Notes: generated from the letters alone by a model not told the origin. Positions 44,668 through 57,044 are shown, numbered from the stretch's first letter. The stretch: 64,000 nt of DNA from Thelonectria olida (GCA_020736575.1 JAGPYM010000007.1:682001-746000); one strand, 5' to 3'. Program-made: numbers and translations.

Positions 44668-47267
44668 CTAGTTCTTGTCCTCTCCATCCACCGTGGTTGC
44701 AGCTGCTCTATTCTTTGCCGCCTTGACTGCCTCTAAAGCAAACGCTTCCTCGATAGCGCCCATGCGCTTGAACACGCGGAGCCAACGCTGACCCCACCGT
44801 CGAATCATAGACTCGTTATCGGTACTTCCATCGCCATCTTCCATCTGCTCGTCCTTGCTACCACCGGCCCAGCTGACGAGGGCGTCGTCCATAGCGCGGA
44901 AGAGGTCTTTCGTGGCCTTGGCCTCCTTGACCATGGTCTCCTCATCGGCGTCAGGAGAGACAAGCAGCTGGCGTGTCCGACCTGTGACTTTTGCGACAGT
45001 GTTGGAAATGAGCTCGAAGATGTGAGACTGTGCGAGGGCTTCGCCGCCGTTTGTGCCATTTGCTGGTGTGCTAGCAACAAGTGCCCAGTCGACGACGGAA
45101 AAGGGGGTGAGGATTGAATAGTTGAGGAGCTTCTCGATAATCGAGAGAGCGACGCCGGGATGAGCGTGCCAGTAGGCCATGACGGCAGAGATAATCTGAG
45201 CGCGGGCAGCGTCGGAGGCATTTCCAGCTTCGAGGAGGCGGCCCTTGGTCCTGTCAATGCAGGCAAGGACGTGGCTCAAGGATTTGGAGCCAACCCAACA
45301 AACTGCAGTCATGAAGACGTCTGTGCTGGAAACCAATGGGTCCAAGGCCTGTTCCGTAGCCTGAGCCTGAATGCCGTCAATGAGGGGCTGGAACTCATCA
45401 TCGGGAGCTTTGCGTCGAAGGAGGGCCCCGATTTCTTGTCCTTCCTTGTAAAATGGTGTATCTGTTGCCAGGCATTAGACATAGTTGCGAAGTGTGTTCA
45501 AATGTAACTAACCGGGATGACTGAATTTAAAGTCGGGCACATCCTTCTCCTTTTCTGGCCCGATCAGAGGCAGATAAGGCTCAGGGAGCGTCTTTTGGAT
45601 CCTCTGTGCGAAACTAAGCCGCACCTCCTTGTCCAAGGCGCCGCGGAGGAACCACTTGCTGGGGTGAATGTCTGGTCGTTCGCAGTCCTCGGACCACTCA
45701 GTCCACTTCCAAGTGAAGCCAAAGTTGCTGAGATGGTGCGAGAACCAGTCCAAGAAGCGGTAGCTCAGTTCAAGGTCCATGCGAGGGCTATTGCGGTAGA
45801 GATATCTGATAGCTCTGCCAAGACTAGGCGCAATAGCTGCTGGGGCCAGCTTGCAGGCTTCGGTGAGAACGGAGTGATAGTAAACAAGCTTTCGCTCAGG
45901 GGTTGGAAGCTGAAGAAGCTGAGAAAAGACGGTGTCAACTGCAACATCCTCGGGTTTCCAGGTTGATCGCGTAGCAGGAAAGTTCTTGAGCTCATCAAAA
46001 GGCGTTGCCCGCTTGACAAAGGTGCCTTCAGAAAAATAACAATCCAGGTCCATCAAATACCGTGCAGTAACATTTCGGTTAATGTCAAGAATGTTAATAG
46101 TGTCGGTGAGGCCATCTCTTATGAGGGAAGCTGCGACGTTTGTGACGGGAGGGACAGAAGGGACCTCTTGGTCCGAGTAAACGGACAGGTAGATCTCAGG
46201 GAACAGTGGACGACGGCCAGCCACCACAGTAGTGGGGATGACAATAGCTGGGAGCGCGTGCTTTTGCGCGTTGGCAAGCTTGTCCTGAGCTTCAATATCT
46301 TCGAGAGGCATCTGCCAGGGTCGCGGCAGGCATGCGAGTTCCCAGTTGTTGGCAGCTTCATTCTGCAGCTGCTTCTGGAGGAGCATGCACACGCTCAGAG
46401 ATTTTCCAGGGCTCTCAGCCTTGCCTTCGGGATGGTAGGGATCGACCAAAGCTTGGAGCGCATGGGGTTCGGAAGCGATAATATCTGTCTTTTCCATGAG
46501 GTCCACAGCCTTTTGCTTAGAGCTCTCGGGAGCTGCAGCCATGATGTAGGGAATTGTAAGAAGAATAATCTTGACAAGTTCGGTGCCAATGGTCTGAAGC
46601 AATGTCAGTTTGGGTGTTCCGCTTCATACGTTTCGAGCGAGACTAACATCATCAGAACTGGCAGTCTGGAGGTCCGCGGCTCGGCTAAAAAGCTCCTCCA
46701 GAACTGGGAACAACCCATCTCCCTCCAGGAGAGATTGTAAGCAAGCCACGAACTTGAGGTATAGCTTCACGTCCCTCCACTCGCCCTTTGCGATCCCATC
46801 CTCAATCGCCTTCGCAAGTCGTGCCAGGACTTCGTCAGCCAGTTCAGGTTTAATTGTGTTAATAATTAAAACAACGGCGGCGACGAAAGGAGTCTTCAAG
46901 GGCTGCTCTACAGATAGCTGGAGAACGAGATCGAGGAAAGAATTTCGCAGGTTTTCGTCTTCGTAGTTTTCGGCCACCATGTGGGCGATTGATTGAACCT
47001 CTTCGTTCCATCGGCGCAAGGGGGAATCGGCAATGCTAAGAAGCTGTCGGCGAACTCGAACGGGAAGGGGCGCCGAGTCAGTTCTGCGGCGCTGGTGTCG
47101 GCGGTCGTAGTGGTCGTCATCGTCTGTCAAGAAAAGAAGCCCTGTTAGCGACCGCACGACAACGCGCAGCGTTTCCCCAATGAAAGGTTCGGCGAGATGA
47201 GCTCACCTCGATATCGCCTTTTGCGATTATGATAGCCTCCTGGCGGTCGCCTGTCGTAGTCAGCCAT
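44668..47267 (-). CDS. cbp80: Nuclear cap-binding complex large subunit (CBP80/Cbc1)
   Basis: Binds with CBP20 to the m7G cap of nascent mRNA and links it to splicing, export and decay. Four exons (47267-47207, 47123-46648, 46593-45513, 45461-44668) give 803 residues, against about 790-860 in other species. The N-terminus is Arg/Tyr/Gly-rich (MADYDRRPPGGYHNRKRRYR). Three MIF4G-type helical domains follow. The first includes EDENLRNSFLDLVLQLSVEQ and KTPFVAAVVLIINTIKPELA; the second has FPEIYLSVYSDQEVP; the third has WTEWSEDCERPDIHPSKWFL and MAYWHAHPGVALSIIEKLLN. Junctions keep frame (SSDD-TIGTELV, FSHP-DTPFYKEG). The C-terminus is WGQRWLRVFKRMGAIEEAFA plus a short acidic end. Secure. Confidence 0.93.
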
Positions 47268-48695
47268 GATGTGTGATTCGAATAAGCTGTTGGAGCGGTT
47301 GAGGATAGAATGATGACGCGGATCGAACGTAGAGATTGTTTTCTGTTGTCGAGGCTGCGGAATCTGCTAAAGCTCGGAGACCTGCATAAGCTCTAGCGAT
47401 CAATTAACAAACGCGCCCTGACTGACGTGCAACAAGGGTGCTTTGGTGCCTGAGGCAGGCAAGAAGAGCTTGTTGCTCTCCACCCAATCAATCAGCGCCC
47501 GAACTGGATTAAAATAAGACTCTACGGCAACCCAGAGATTCCCTCAGCCAACAAAGAATGCACGAATAACGTAATGTCCTATCAAACAAATCATACAATG
47601 GCCTACGGCTATGTATAATCTATCCCTCCAGCCCAGCTGCATTGGAACAAGGACCAAAACCAATGGCGAGGACGGGGATTTGACGGCCAGACCAGTCAGT
47701 ACGTGGTAGCAAAAACACCATGTCCCCGAGGTACTTCAGCTTTCCTAATTTGGATCACAATCTCACTCACTCAAACCACCAGATTGATCCTCAAGTTAAT
47801 TAAAATTCATGGGACAGTTCGTTATCCCACTCTTAATATGCATAAAACTACCTTGTACGTGAGTGTCCCCTTCATTCTCCTTGCCTCTTCAAACACTGGT
47901 AAATAGCCAGACCCGTTTTCCCTTTTTATCTTCTTGCACCACTCGACGGGAGTAGAAGCCAAAATCTCTTTCTTCAGAACAAACAATGCCACAGGACCGT
48001 CCACGGCCATCTTCAATTGATAACTTTGCGGCATCAGAAACACGGTAGGTGCCAGGGCTGTCTCATCCACGAACCAATGCAGGACGCCTCTCACATCTCC
48101 TAGAGCCTCCAACGCATCCATTCCTTAACTCGAGAAGCTCCTAAGCAACCATGAAATCCCAGAGCGTGGTGCAAATTGACACAAAACCATCCTCCTCTGC
48201 CAGCCTTCCATGGTAGCAACGCGGCCCTCATGAGTCGCGAAGAACGAAAAGCAACAGGCATCATCTGTCATGCATCGAAACGTGGTCTAAAAACGTGATT
48301 CCCCGTGATATGATCAATGCCGCTCTCTCTCGTGGGGGCAGACCTCAAAAAACACACCACTGTCCGTGAGTCCCTAGGGGCAGCCAAAACGCCCAATCCC
48401 ATACCGGCAGGGAAAAGACTCCATCGCTCCCCAGAACACACAAGTCATCTCGCGTTTGGCCCGAAGGCCTTCAGTATGCCGAACTTTTTTGTTTACTCCA
48501 AAGTCCGAACGCCGTCAGCTTCGGGTTTTATATTGCGCCTACTCATCCCCCGGCCCAGACCTTGAACTGGGCCAACGCTCCCGGCCATTCACATGCACTC
48601 GATTGCTCGAGGTGGAGAACGCAGGTCTCGCCGCGGAGAGCCTTGAGGGGGTGGCAGCATGGTACTCAACAACCCCCGTCTCGACGTGAGCGGTC
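47268..48695. other. Intergenic between GSK3 stop and CBP80 start
   Basis: 1.43 kb containing the CBP80 promoter and GSK3 3' flank. One minus-strand frame (47822-48121) is listed separately as doubtful. Nothing else is seen. Confidence 0.4.
47822..48121 (-). CDS. Doubtful small ORF (99 aa), no recognised family
   Basis: An uninterrupted frame opening MDALEALGDVRGVLHWFVDE and continuing ALFVLKKEILASTPVEWCKK. It has balanced amino-acid composition and codon use that is not obviously random, but no domain, weak start context and no partner exon I can define. It could be a fast-evolving small gene or a chance frame. Confidence 0.22.
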   Translation of the reverse strand: MDALEALGDVRGVLHWFVDETALAPTVFLMPQSYQLKMAVDGPVALFVLKKEILASTPVEWCKKIKRENGSGYLPVFEEARRMKGTLTYKVVLCILRVG

Positions 48696-50175
48696 TCAGT
48701 CGAGCTTTGCCATCATTTCCTGCTTCGACAATGGCGTGAAGTTGTCAATGTCGAGGCCATGAGATGCGAGTGTAGGTCGGATGTGCGGGGGCACAAGCTG
48801 GTGGTTCAGGTTCGTGGCAATGGAGAGTTCTGGGGACGGGTTAGATTCTTTCATCCATCGAATGTTGACGAAATTTTCTATCTTACCATGACGGGTGAAG
48901 TCAAACAGGGGAGGCAGCTCGCGGAGCTGGCCAGAGCCGTGTCTAGAGTCGGGCAGCTTGGTGCTAGGGTCTCGAAGCTCGTCGAAGAAGGGGTGAATCA
49001 TGGCGTGGATGGCAGAATTGCGCTCTGTGGGGGTATACTCGAGCAGGCGGGCAATGAGGTCAATTGCGTTGGCGTCGGCCTTGCGGAAAACCTTGTTGAA
49101 GGGATGGGGCTTGATCTGAGGAAACTTGTGCTCCATATAGTTGGGGTTCATGGTTCTAATCTGTTCACGAGTTGGTGTTCCCAGCACTTTAATGATCTCC
49201 ACCAGTTGATCGATTCCAGACTCGCCAGGGAAGAGAGGCTGGCCAAGCATCAGTTCAGCCATGACGCAACCGGTCGACCAAACATCTAAATTCATGTCAG
49301 CTCCACGTCATCAAGCGGAGACCGTTGATTGGTTCTTACCGATCTTGGTGGTATAATTTGTTGCACCAAAAATCAGCTCGGGGGCACGGTAGTATCGAGA
49401 GCAGATGTACGACACATTGGGCTCGTTCTCGACCAGTATCTTTGCACTACCGAAATCACAGAGCTTGAGGATGCCACTGTTAGGGTCGAGGAGGAGGTTC
49501 TGCGGCTTGATGTCTCGGTGGCAAATGCCTTGAGAGTGGATGTAGGCGAGAGCCCTGAAGAGCTGGTAAATGTACAGCTTGACCTCAAGGATCGGCATCG
49601 TTGTCTTCATCTTGTTGAAGAATCGGGACGCACGGTAGACAGTCTCGGGAACAAACTCCTGAACTAAGTTAAGATAGACCTCGTCTTTCTAGATTATAGG
49701 TTAGCATGAGCAAGAATGTAGAAGAATTGTTCTCTCACGCGTTCGCCGTTCGAGTAATAGAAGGCCTTGAGCTGAACGATGTTCGGGTGTCGGACAATGC
49801 GCATGATCTGGAGTTCACGGTTCTGGAGCGCTCGTTAGAAATATGACAGAGTTGGAGATGCGAATGAAGGTACCTTGAATCTCTTGTCCTGCAGGACGCG
49901 CTTGATGGCAGCATCTTCTCCAGAAGGAGACAGCTTCGTCTGGAAGACGACACCAAAAGAGCCGTTTCCAACGATTTTACACTGCGTGTATTGCAAGTCC
50001 CGAGTTTCTCCAGTGACGCCATCTTGAACCTTTTCACGGATCACTTCTGCACGGTGTGTCAGCTATCGCGAGCAAGTGACGATAGAACCATTTTTTCCCC
50101 ATCGAAATGGAATCAAGCTCGAAACTTACCTCCCATCCTCAGGCTATTGAACGCATTTGGTCGGTGAGCCGACAT
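48696..50175 (-). CDS. gsk3: Glycogen synthase kinase 3 (GSK3/shaggy)
   Basis: A CMGC Ser/Thr kinase that phosphorylates primed substrates in development, stress and metabolism. Six exons (50175-50130, 50046-49874, 49822-49739, 49688-49340, 49285-48887, 48829-48696) give 394 residues, the usual length. All kinase landmarks are present: glycine loop GNGSFGVV, Lys64 (AAIKRVLQ), Glu76 (KNRELQIM), HRDIKPQN with Asp160, DFGSAK with Asp179, and the activation-loop Tyr195 in [14 protein letters not shown]. The last intron (48886-48830) is 57 nt with no stop, so its retention adds 19 residues; removal gives the family ending [16 protein letters not shown]. The upstream 12.5 kb is gene-free, so the 5' leader may be long. 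Confidence 0.95.
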
Positions 50176-53100
50176 GTTGAAGGCGATGTGTCCAAATCAA
50201 GGCGGGTGCGTTATTGGTGCGGAAGGCAAGACGCCTAGGTTTTCAACAGGTGAGGGGAAATAGTGTGCTGGATCTTGGTGAAGCCGTGGTGGGCAACGGG
50301 ACAGGGCCAATGACGGAGCTGGATTGGATCGAAGCCGGCGGCGCAGGAGAGTGTCTTGGTGGGATGCTGCTCAAGAGCAGAACTAGGCCGGAACGCAAGA
50401 CTGTGGCTGCAGAAGAGCGGGCTGGAGTGGGCGAGGTAATGTCTCGGTCGACGAATTTCCACGGCAGCGTGCGAGCAGGTCGTGAAATTTGTGGTCCAAA
50501 GGTCGACGGTAAACAACCAACGGGCAGGCAGTTGGATGCTGGGTTTGGCGGACTGCGCGGACTAGAGCTGGTGAGTTCGAGTCGAGTCGAGGACAGACGG
50601 CGGCACACAGGGAAATGGGCAGAAGCCAAGGGTATCTGGGGAAACAAAGAGAAAAACGAGGGGGAATTGGTGGTGTTTTTGGTGGCACGGGACAGGCTGG
50701 AGGGGGGAGCGGGGCGGAGGGGAAGGGAGGGGAGGGGAGAGGGAACGGTGGGCGAGAGAAGTGGGCAGGGGACGGGGTATAAAAGATGTTGCAACAGAGG
50801 ATGAGAGCGAAGAAAAAAAAAAAGGACGCCGGACGGGTCCAAATATGGAGGTACTCTTTGGCGGTGGTGGCGACGCAGGTGAGAGGAGGGCCAGGCGCCA
50901 GACGACCGAGGACAAAGGAGAGGAGGGCGAGGGAGGAGAGGAGAGAGAGGTGTTAACAGGCGCGAATGGGCGAGGGGGTGTGGCAGGATGCGCTATGCCT
51001 CTGCTGCATGCATCAAGCAGCATGCGTAGGTTGAGCTTTTTTCTGCTCGCTCTGGCTGTCTTCCCTGAAAAAGGCCCGCGATGATGCCTAGCACCTGCAG
51101 GCGAGGAGCAACAGCCGCTATGCGTCTTGGAGTTTGGGTATCCGCGTCCTGACTTCAGTTCAAATGAAGCTCCATAGGCAGAGGCCCAAACAACGACAAA
51201 GCTGGATGAGCTGGGCAGAGCTGCGCGCGAGGGGCGGGGGTCAGAGCAGGTGTGTGCTCAACGGGTGTGTCATGTAGTGGACACGAAGGCTGGCACCAGG
51301 CGGGTCTGGAGGGCGGGGTGCTTGATGGGGCACGCTCGTGACAGCCCGGGCAGCGAGAGGATGCTCAGAAGAAGGCAGAAGAGGACCGTCGGTGGTAAGA
51401 GTAGGGGCAGTTGAGAGGCAAGGGTAGGGAAATGGAGATGACGGTGCAGGGGGGAAGTAAACGGAACGATTTTAAAAAAGAACCGAAACGGAGGTGAAAA
51501 GATTAGAAAGACTGGCAGAGACTCACGGTAGGGCAGACTTGACGCAGCGCTGGCGATGATGACGACGATGGGTGGTCAGTGTTTGGTGGTAGTCACGGTG
51601 GTGACTTTTGCAGGCCCAACGCAGCGGCTAGCACGAACGATGGCGGATGAGATCCCGGAAGGCTGAGGTAAAAGACGACAACCCCAAGTTAATGGGCAAG
51701 GGATAAGCCGTACGGAGGAGTAGTAAATTGACTCGACACCCAAGAGATGATAGCTGTGGACACAGGCAAAGTGGTTCCGTCTGCTGCGGTGTGCAGGCCT
51801 GACTACGCTGCGCGTATGTATCTGTACTGTTGGCGGCGGCAGTGGTGGTGCAGCGACAAGCAGGGGCACAGGCAAACACAAAGCGTGTGTTTTGGGAAGA
51901 GGGGACGGGCCGCAGGCACGGTGAGGCTCTCACCCTTTTCAAGTTAAGGTACGTTAAGCTTTGATAGACGCCTACGAGCGACAGCTATCAGCTTTCGGGA
52001 TCGGACGCGGGGGGACGGTGACGGGAGACGGAGAACGGCTCGAGTCGATGGGGGAGAGATACGGACGGGGGACGCGGATACCGATGCGGACGCGGACGTG
52101 AAGACGCAAGGCAGCGGAGGGTTGGGGAATAGTAAGAAGCCGCAGGTCGGGGAAGCTGGCCAGCGTCAGACGAAGGATGGGTTGGAGGTGATGGCGGAGG
52201 AGGAATGCGTGACGAGTGGTGGAATGAGCTGAGCTGAGCTGGGTTCGGGCTGAGCTGTCTGGCTGGGCGGGACCACTTCTCATTCAACTGCCCGGGTAAT
52301 AAAAGGTACTTGCTTCTTGGTGGACGTTTCTTGCTGGGCGTTGTGAATGTGTGGACTGCAGGTGGACTGTGGTGGTGTGTCTCTTTGGAGGTTGTTGGTG
52401 GGGGCTGTGGTGGACTCCGGCAGCCTTGACTGGACTTGCCTGGGTCGAGCTAGGCTTCTGGGCTCTGGCTCTCGGCGCCACGCGTGGGTTCTTTGGGAGG
52501 CTGCTTTGGGCTTGGGCGAAAGGCCGCGGAACCTGGGATGGCACCCAGAAGCGCAGGGACGCCAGGCGGTACGTACTGGCACGACTCCATGGATCGAATG
52601 CACTTGGCCCGTGACCTGCGAATTGTCCACTAACTACGGCGCTGGGATGAAGGAGCACGGGTAATATTGTGATGCGGGGCATTCAGTTTTAGTCGACTTG
52701 GAGTGCGGCATGGTCATGGGCAAGGGCATGGGCAAGGTCTGGGACTGGGATGCTGTATGCATGATGGGCAGCAGAGGAAACATGGGCGGCTGTTGTGAAT
52801 TGAATATGCAAGTGAGTATGTGTGAGAAGATCTGTCAAGAGAGAAAGTGAATGATGGAGTGAACGGATGACGGGCATGTACCAACTTAGAGCTGGTGGGT
52901 TGGGTCTAGGCCGCTTGGTTATGATCACCAAGCATGTGCGAATATTTCCTAAGCCTCAAGGGGCCCATCACGAAACTAATGACACTGCTCCTAGTTCAGA
53001 CTGGCAACGTTTAAGACAAGGCAGATAGGGATCTCGATTCTGATTCTTGAGTGGTGAGAGGACTGACTTGGTGAGGGGTTAAATCGACGTAGTGAAATGA

Positions 53101-55779
53101 CGAGGCTCCTTTGTCTTCAGCGCCATGTATGTGTGTCTCTGGTTTTTTGGTTCGTTGGGGCTCGGTTTGGGCGCGGCACAGAGGTTGAGGAAGTGTCAAC
53201 AAGTCACAAGTGAGGCGAACTTGTCGGGACCAGGGTGTAACTAGGCAGACCGCCCTTCAACAGATGCGTTGCAGTCCCAATTCTGAATTGGATGTCAATT
53301 CACCATGAGGCAAGTGACTTGGACGGAATATCTACCCGAAAGAGGGGCTACTCCAGGTGGCGTGAAAGAGGCAAAACCCGACCTGCCCAACACACAATGA
53401 ACCAAATCAAGATTCTGTGAGTGGTAGCAAGCAAACAAAGACGTCGTCGAGCATCATCTCGGGCTAATTCAGGGGCCAAACGAGACGCGGCGGCTTTCAA
53501 GCAACGGAAGGCCAGACTGCAAAGCAGCACCTAACCAAGACCCGTATTCGCCGGGGTTGGGCGTGCTCATGTGGTCATTTTTGAGACGGGCATCTGGCGC
53601 TAAGATGCTCCGCAGGTGGATGTTGAGAATTTTGGTCAGGTACAACTGGATGACGGTCAGAACGGTGTATTCCGTACCTGCCTTGCCACACACATTGGGC
53701 CCATGGTGCTTCCCAAAATACTCTCTCGCACCGGCCTCCACAGTGAACCTCGACATGCCTTGCCTTAGTCGGGGCAAGTAAGGGAAGATACCTCAAGATA
53801 TCGACAAGCAGTACCTGATCTTGGGCGCAAGTCTACCCAGATGCCTTGGTGTATTTCTTGCTCAGGCGACAGTGCCTACCGATCAGATAATATTGTCAGT
53901 CTGGCAGTGCTGAGATGCAATTCGCCGGCCTCATCATTACATTATGCAGGGTTAAGGACGGTGAGACACGCATACTCTGCAATTAGCCCAACGATGGCCC
54001 TCCAATTCAGACATCTCTTATTCAATGCACCTGCCTTGGGCATCATCCACGACCTCCTCCATCGGAAGCAACACCAACGGATTGTGGATGGCATGCCGCA
54101 CTTGCCTCGCAGACTATCTACATTGCTCAGAAGGGGACTTGTCAGAAAGGGAGGTACGCGTAATTTTACCTGCCTTATGTCACTGCACCTGATCTCAATT
54201 AGCATGAGGCAGAGAAACTGATGGCAATCATGGCCCATGGCATCTTCAACGGTCCATAGTACCTAATAAGACTGATATGTTGTGTTTCGTCTCTTGCCAG
54301 GCACTTCATCTACGCTGCATGTGCGGTAGTTAGACAAGGTTAAGTTACTTCAAATATATTCCAACAACGGCAATGGCTTTGATTAAGGACAACACGCAAG
54401 GCTGCAAATCCGTTGTCGATACCCGGAATTTGCCCATGGAGACCACAACCGGCCTGCCTCCGCCCAACCCTGCCTCCCTGCGACCCGAGAAAGCCTTACG
54501 GCAGGCCTCCCCTCCAGTTGGACACCCGCAAGGTCTTCATACATGTCTACAGTACATATTCGTACATGCAACTCCAAGCCGCACAGACGCGAGTCAAGTT
54601 CTGACCCATATGGAATTGAACGACAGTGCCACAGGCATGGACACAGATCCTACGTACCTTGCGAGTCGGCCAGGCCTCCATGCCCATCAGCAACACTGCA
54701 GCAGTCTCAACTGAACGCTCTCTGATCAAGTCCCAGGTATCGCCGACTCATCGTGACGGGCAGGTGAGGGATCTGGCAGTCGACAGGGGGCTCAGAAAAG
54801 ACGGTCGGTGTGGCCCGCCCAGTCCCATCGGGTCCCATCCAACAGAACATCTGCGGTTTAACCCCCGGTGGATTCGGGGACAGCATCGACCTGCTGTTGG
54901 CCCTGCCCAGTGCGCGTCCTGTCTGGCGATACTTCGCACGGATTGAAGCCATGCCACAGCAACCTCACATGCACACTTTGTGCCGACATGCCCCACTGGA
55001 CCCAGCTGACGCTGTTTCGGCGCTCGAAGTCAAACAGGAGAGTGAGTCCCAAAAGATCTTGACATTGTTAGGCATTGTTTCCAGCCAACGCAATACCTCA
55101 AGAGTTAAATATTCTAGGGGTGATTTGACCCTAGTATGCCCTGTGGCCAGAAAATGAGTTCCCAGGCATCCTCACAGTTTGTCCGTCCACATGATCATCA
55201 GAGGTGGACCGACGTTTTCAACTCTCATCTAAGACAGCAAAGGGTCACGTCACGTCACCTCACTTTCTCTCATTCTCGCCTCGCCTCAGCTCAGCTTGTG
55301 AGCTTAGCCTTACACATCCCAGAAACACCAAGCTCGACAGCATGTCGTTGCTTCTAATGAACAGGCCTGTCCAAGCCATGGATTTCTCTATTACGATTCC
55401 GAGCTACCCTTCTATTATATTACGAATACCTTCCATATGAGCAATCATCCGTTACAATGCAGGTGCAGGGGTCCCAAGCAAGCTCTTCAGCCGCAATCAG
55501 AGTTTGAAAAGCAATTTGCTGACAGGGAATTCCGTACGGACAGCGGTCATGAATCGGCCATAGGAGACAAGCCGCCGTGCCGGCCAGATTGGCCGAGACA
55601 TCTGGGCTCCGCCCCGGTGAAGGTGTCCAGTCCAGTCTGTCGCCGAATTCAAGATGACGATGATTGAGACACACGCACGGCGGGCCCGTAACACGATGCG
55701 GCTAGGTCGTCTCAAGAGCTCTAGAACTGTCCAGGAACCCATCTTCCACCCCGATGGAGCGGTACGAGGCTATTAGCTA
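50176..55779. other. Gene desert, left part; purine-rich near GSK3
   Basis: 5.6 kb without a credible gene. 50695-50960 is a G/A-rich tract on the plus strand (C/T-rich on the GSK3 coding strand). A TATAAAA sits at 50778 on the plus strand. Around 52230-52260 GAGCT/GGGCT units repeat. Base composition is ordinary and not AT-skewed, so this is not RIP-degraded DNA. Confidence 0.5.
50695..50960 (+). repeat. Polypurine, G-run-rich tract
   Basis: Two dense blocks, 50698-50760 and 50924-50952, contain repeated runs of three or more G (for example GGGAGGGGAGGGGAGAGGG). They could form G-quadruplexes on the plus strand. The position is 500-800 bp upstream of the GSK3 start. Confidence 0.6.
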
Positions 55780-55821
55780 GAGTCCCTACCCCCCTTTCCG
55801 CGCAGACCCCCCTTTCGCGCA
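55780..55821 (+). repeat. Left terminal inverted repeat (42 bp)
   Basis: Matches the reverse complement of 57001-57042 at 41 of 42 positions. It contains two near-identical tandem units, ACCCCCCTTTCCGCGCAG (55788-55805) and ACCCCCCTTTCGCGCAG (55806-55822). Confidence 0.92.
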
Positions 55822-57000
55822 GTTTTACTAGTAAATACTACTTTTTAAAAATTAAATTTTAAATTAATTAAGCTATATATAGAAAGATAAAAACTTTTAT
55901 AATTTTATATTTTATCTTAAAAAATAGATTATAAATTATTTTTCTTATTATAACTTTTATATAATTATTTATAATTTATTAAAATAATAGAGAATAAATT
56001 TATTAAATGAAAATGTTTTAATATTATTTAAAAATTATATATAATTAAAATATAAATAATATATATTATATATATATACTATATATATATAGATTTTTTA
56101 TATATATAATATATTAAAAAATATATAATATTAAATTTAATATTTAATTTAATTATAATTATTATATATATTATATAAATATTAATATAAATATATAAAA
56201 TAAATAAATAAAAATAAAGTTATTTAATATTAATATATATTTATATATTATATATAAATAATATATTTTATAATAATTTTATATATTTTATTAAATATTT
56301 TAAATAAATATTTTAATTATTTATATATTAATAGTAAAATATTAAAATAATATATAATATATAATATATAAAAATATATAAAAATATATATTATTTATAT
56401 TACTAGAATTTTAATATATATATACTAATATAATTTTAAAATATATTAAAATATATTTTATAATTAATTTAATAATATATTTTATATTTTTATATATTAA
56501 TATATTAATATTTAATTTATATATAATATATATATAAATATTAAAATATATACTTTTATTATTTTTATAATATAATAAAACAGTAAATTTAATTTTATTA
56601 TATATATAATATATAATTTATTATATTTTATTTAAAAACTTTTAATTTAATATATAAAAATATTTAATATTTAAAAAAATATTTAAAAATATTAATATAT
56701 ATAAAATAAATAAATTTATATAAATATTAAAAATTTATTTATTAAATAATATAAATATATTAAAATTAAATATATATATTTTTTATTTAATTTATATTTA
56801 ATTTTTTAATAAAAGGTTTTAAAATTTTATTTTAATATTTTAAAAATTTATAATTAAATAATAAAAATACTTATAATAAAAAAAACTTTATTTTATATTT
56901 ATTTAACTTATAAATAATATAATTATATTTTTATTCTTTTTTATTCTCTTTTCTTTTTAGTTTAAATCTCTTTTTTCTTTTTAATCCTTCTTTTAGTAAG

Positions 57001-57042
57001 TGCGCGAAAGGGGGGTCTGCGCGGAAAGGGGGGTGGGGACTC
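57001..57042 (-). repeat. Right terminal inverted repeat (42 bp)
   Basis: Carries the same two tandem units in inverted orientation. The only mismatch with the left arm is C here and T on the left, at a CpA step. Confidence 0.92.
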
Positions 57043-57044
57043 TA

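Larger units (their letters stand above)
55778..57044. mobile_element. TA-flanked element with 42-bp GC-rich inverted repeats and an almost pure A/T interior
   Basis: The ends at 55780-55821 and 57001-57042 are inverted copies with one mismatch in 42 bp. Each begins GAGTCCC and contains ACCCCCCTTTCCGCGCAG. TA lies directly outside both ends (55778-55779 and 57043-57044), as expected for Tc1/mariner/pogo-type insertion. The interior (55822-57000) is by eye about 95% A+T and has no usable ORF. The right 70 bp are T/C-rich. This fits a non-autonomous (MITE-like) or RIP-destroyed DNA transposon. The family is not identified. Confidence 0.8.

Noticed and set aside
55822..57000. Nuclear copy of mitochondrial DNA as origin of the A/T-rich block
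   Set aside because: No mitochondrial gene or tRNA is visible, and the block is bounded exactly by inverted repeats with TA on each side, which fits a transposable element better.
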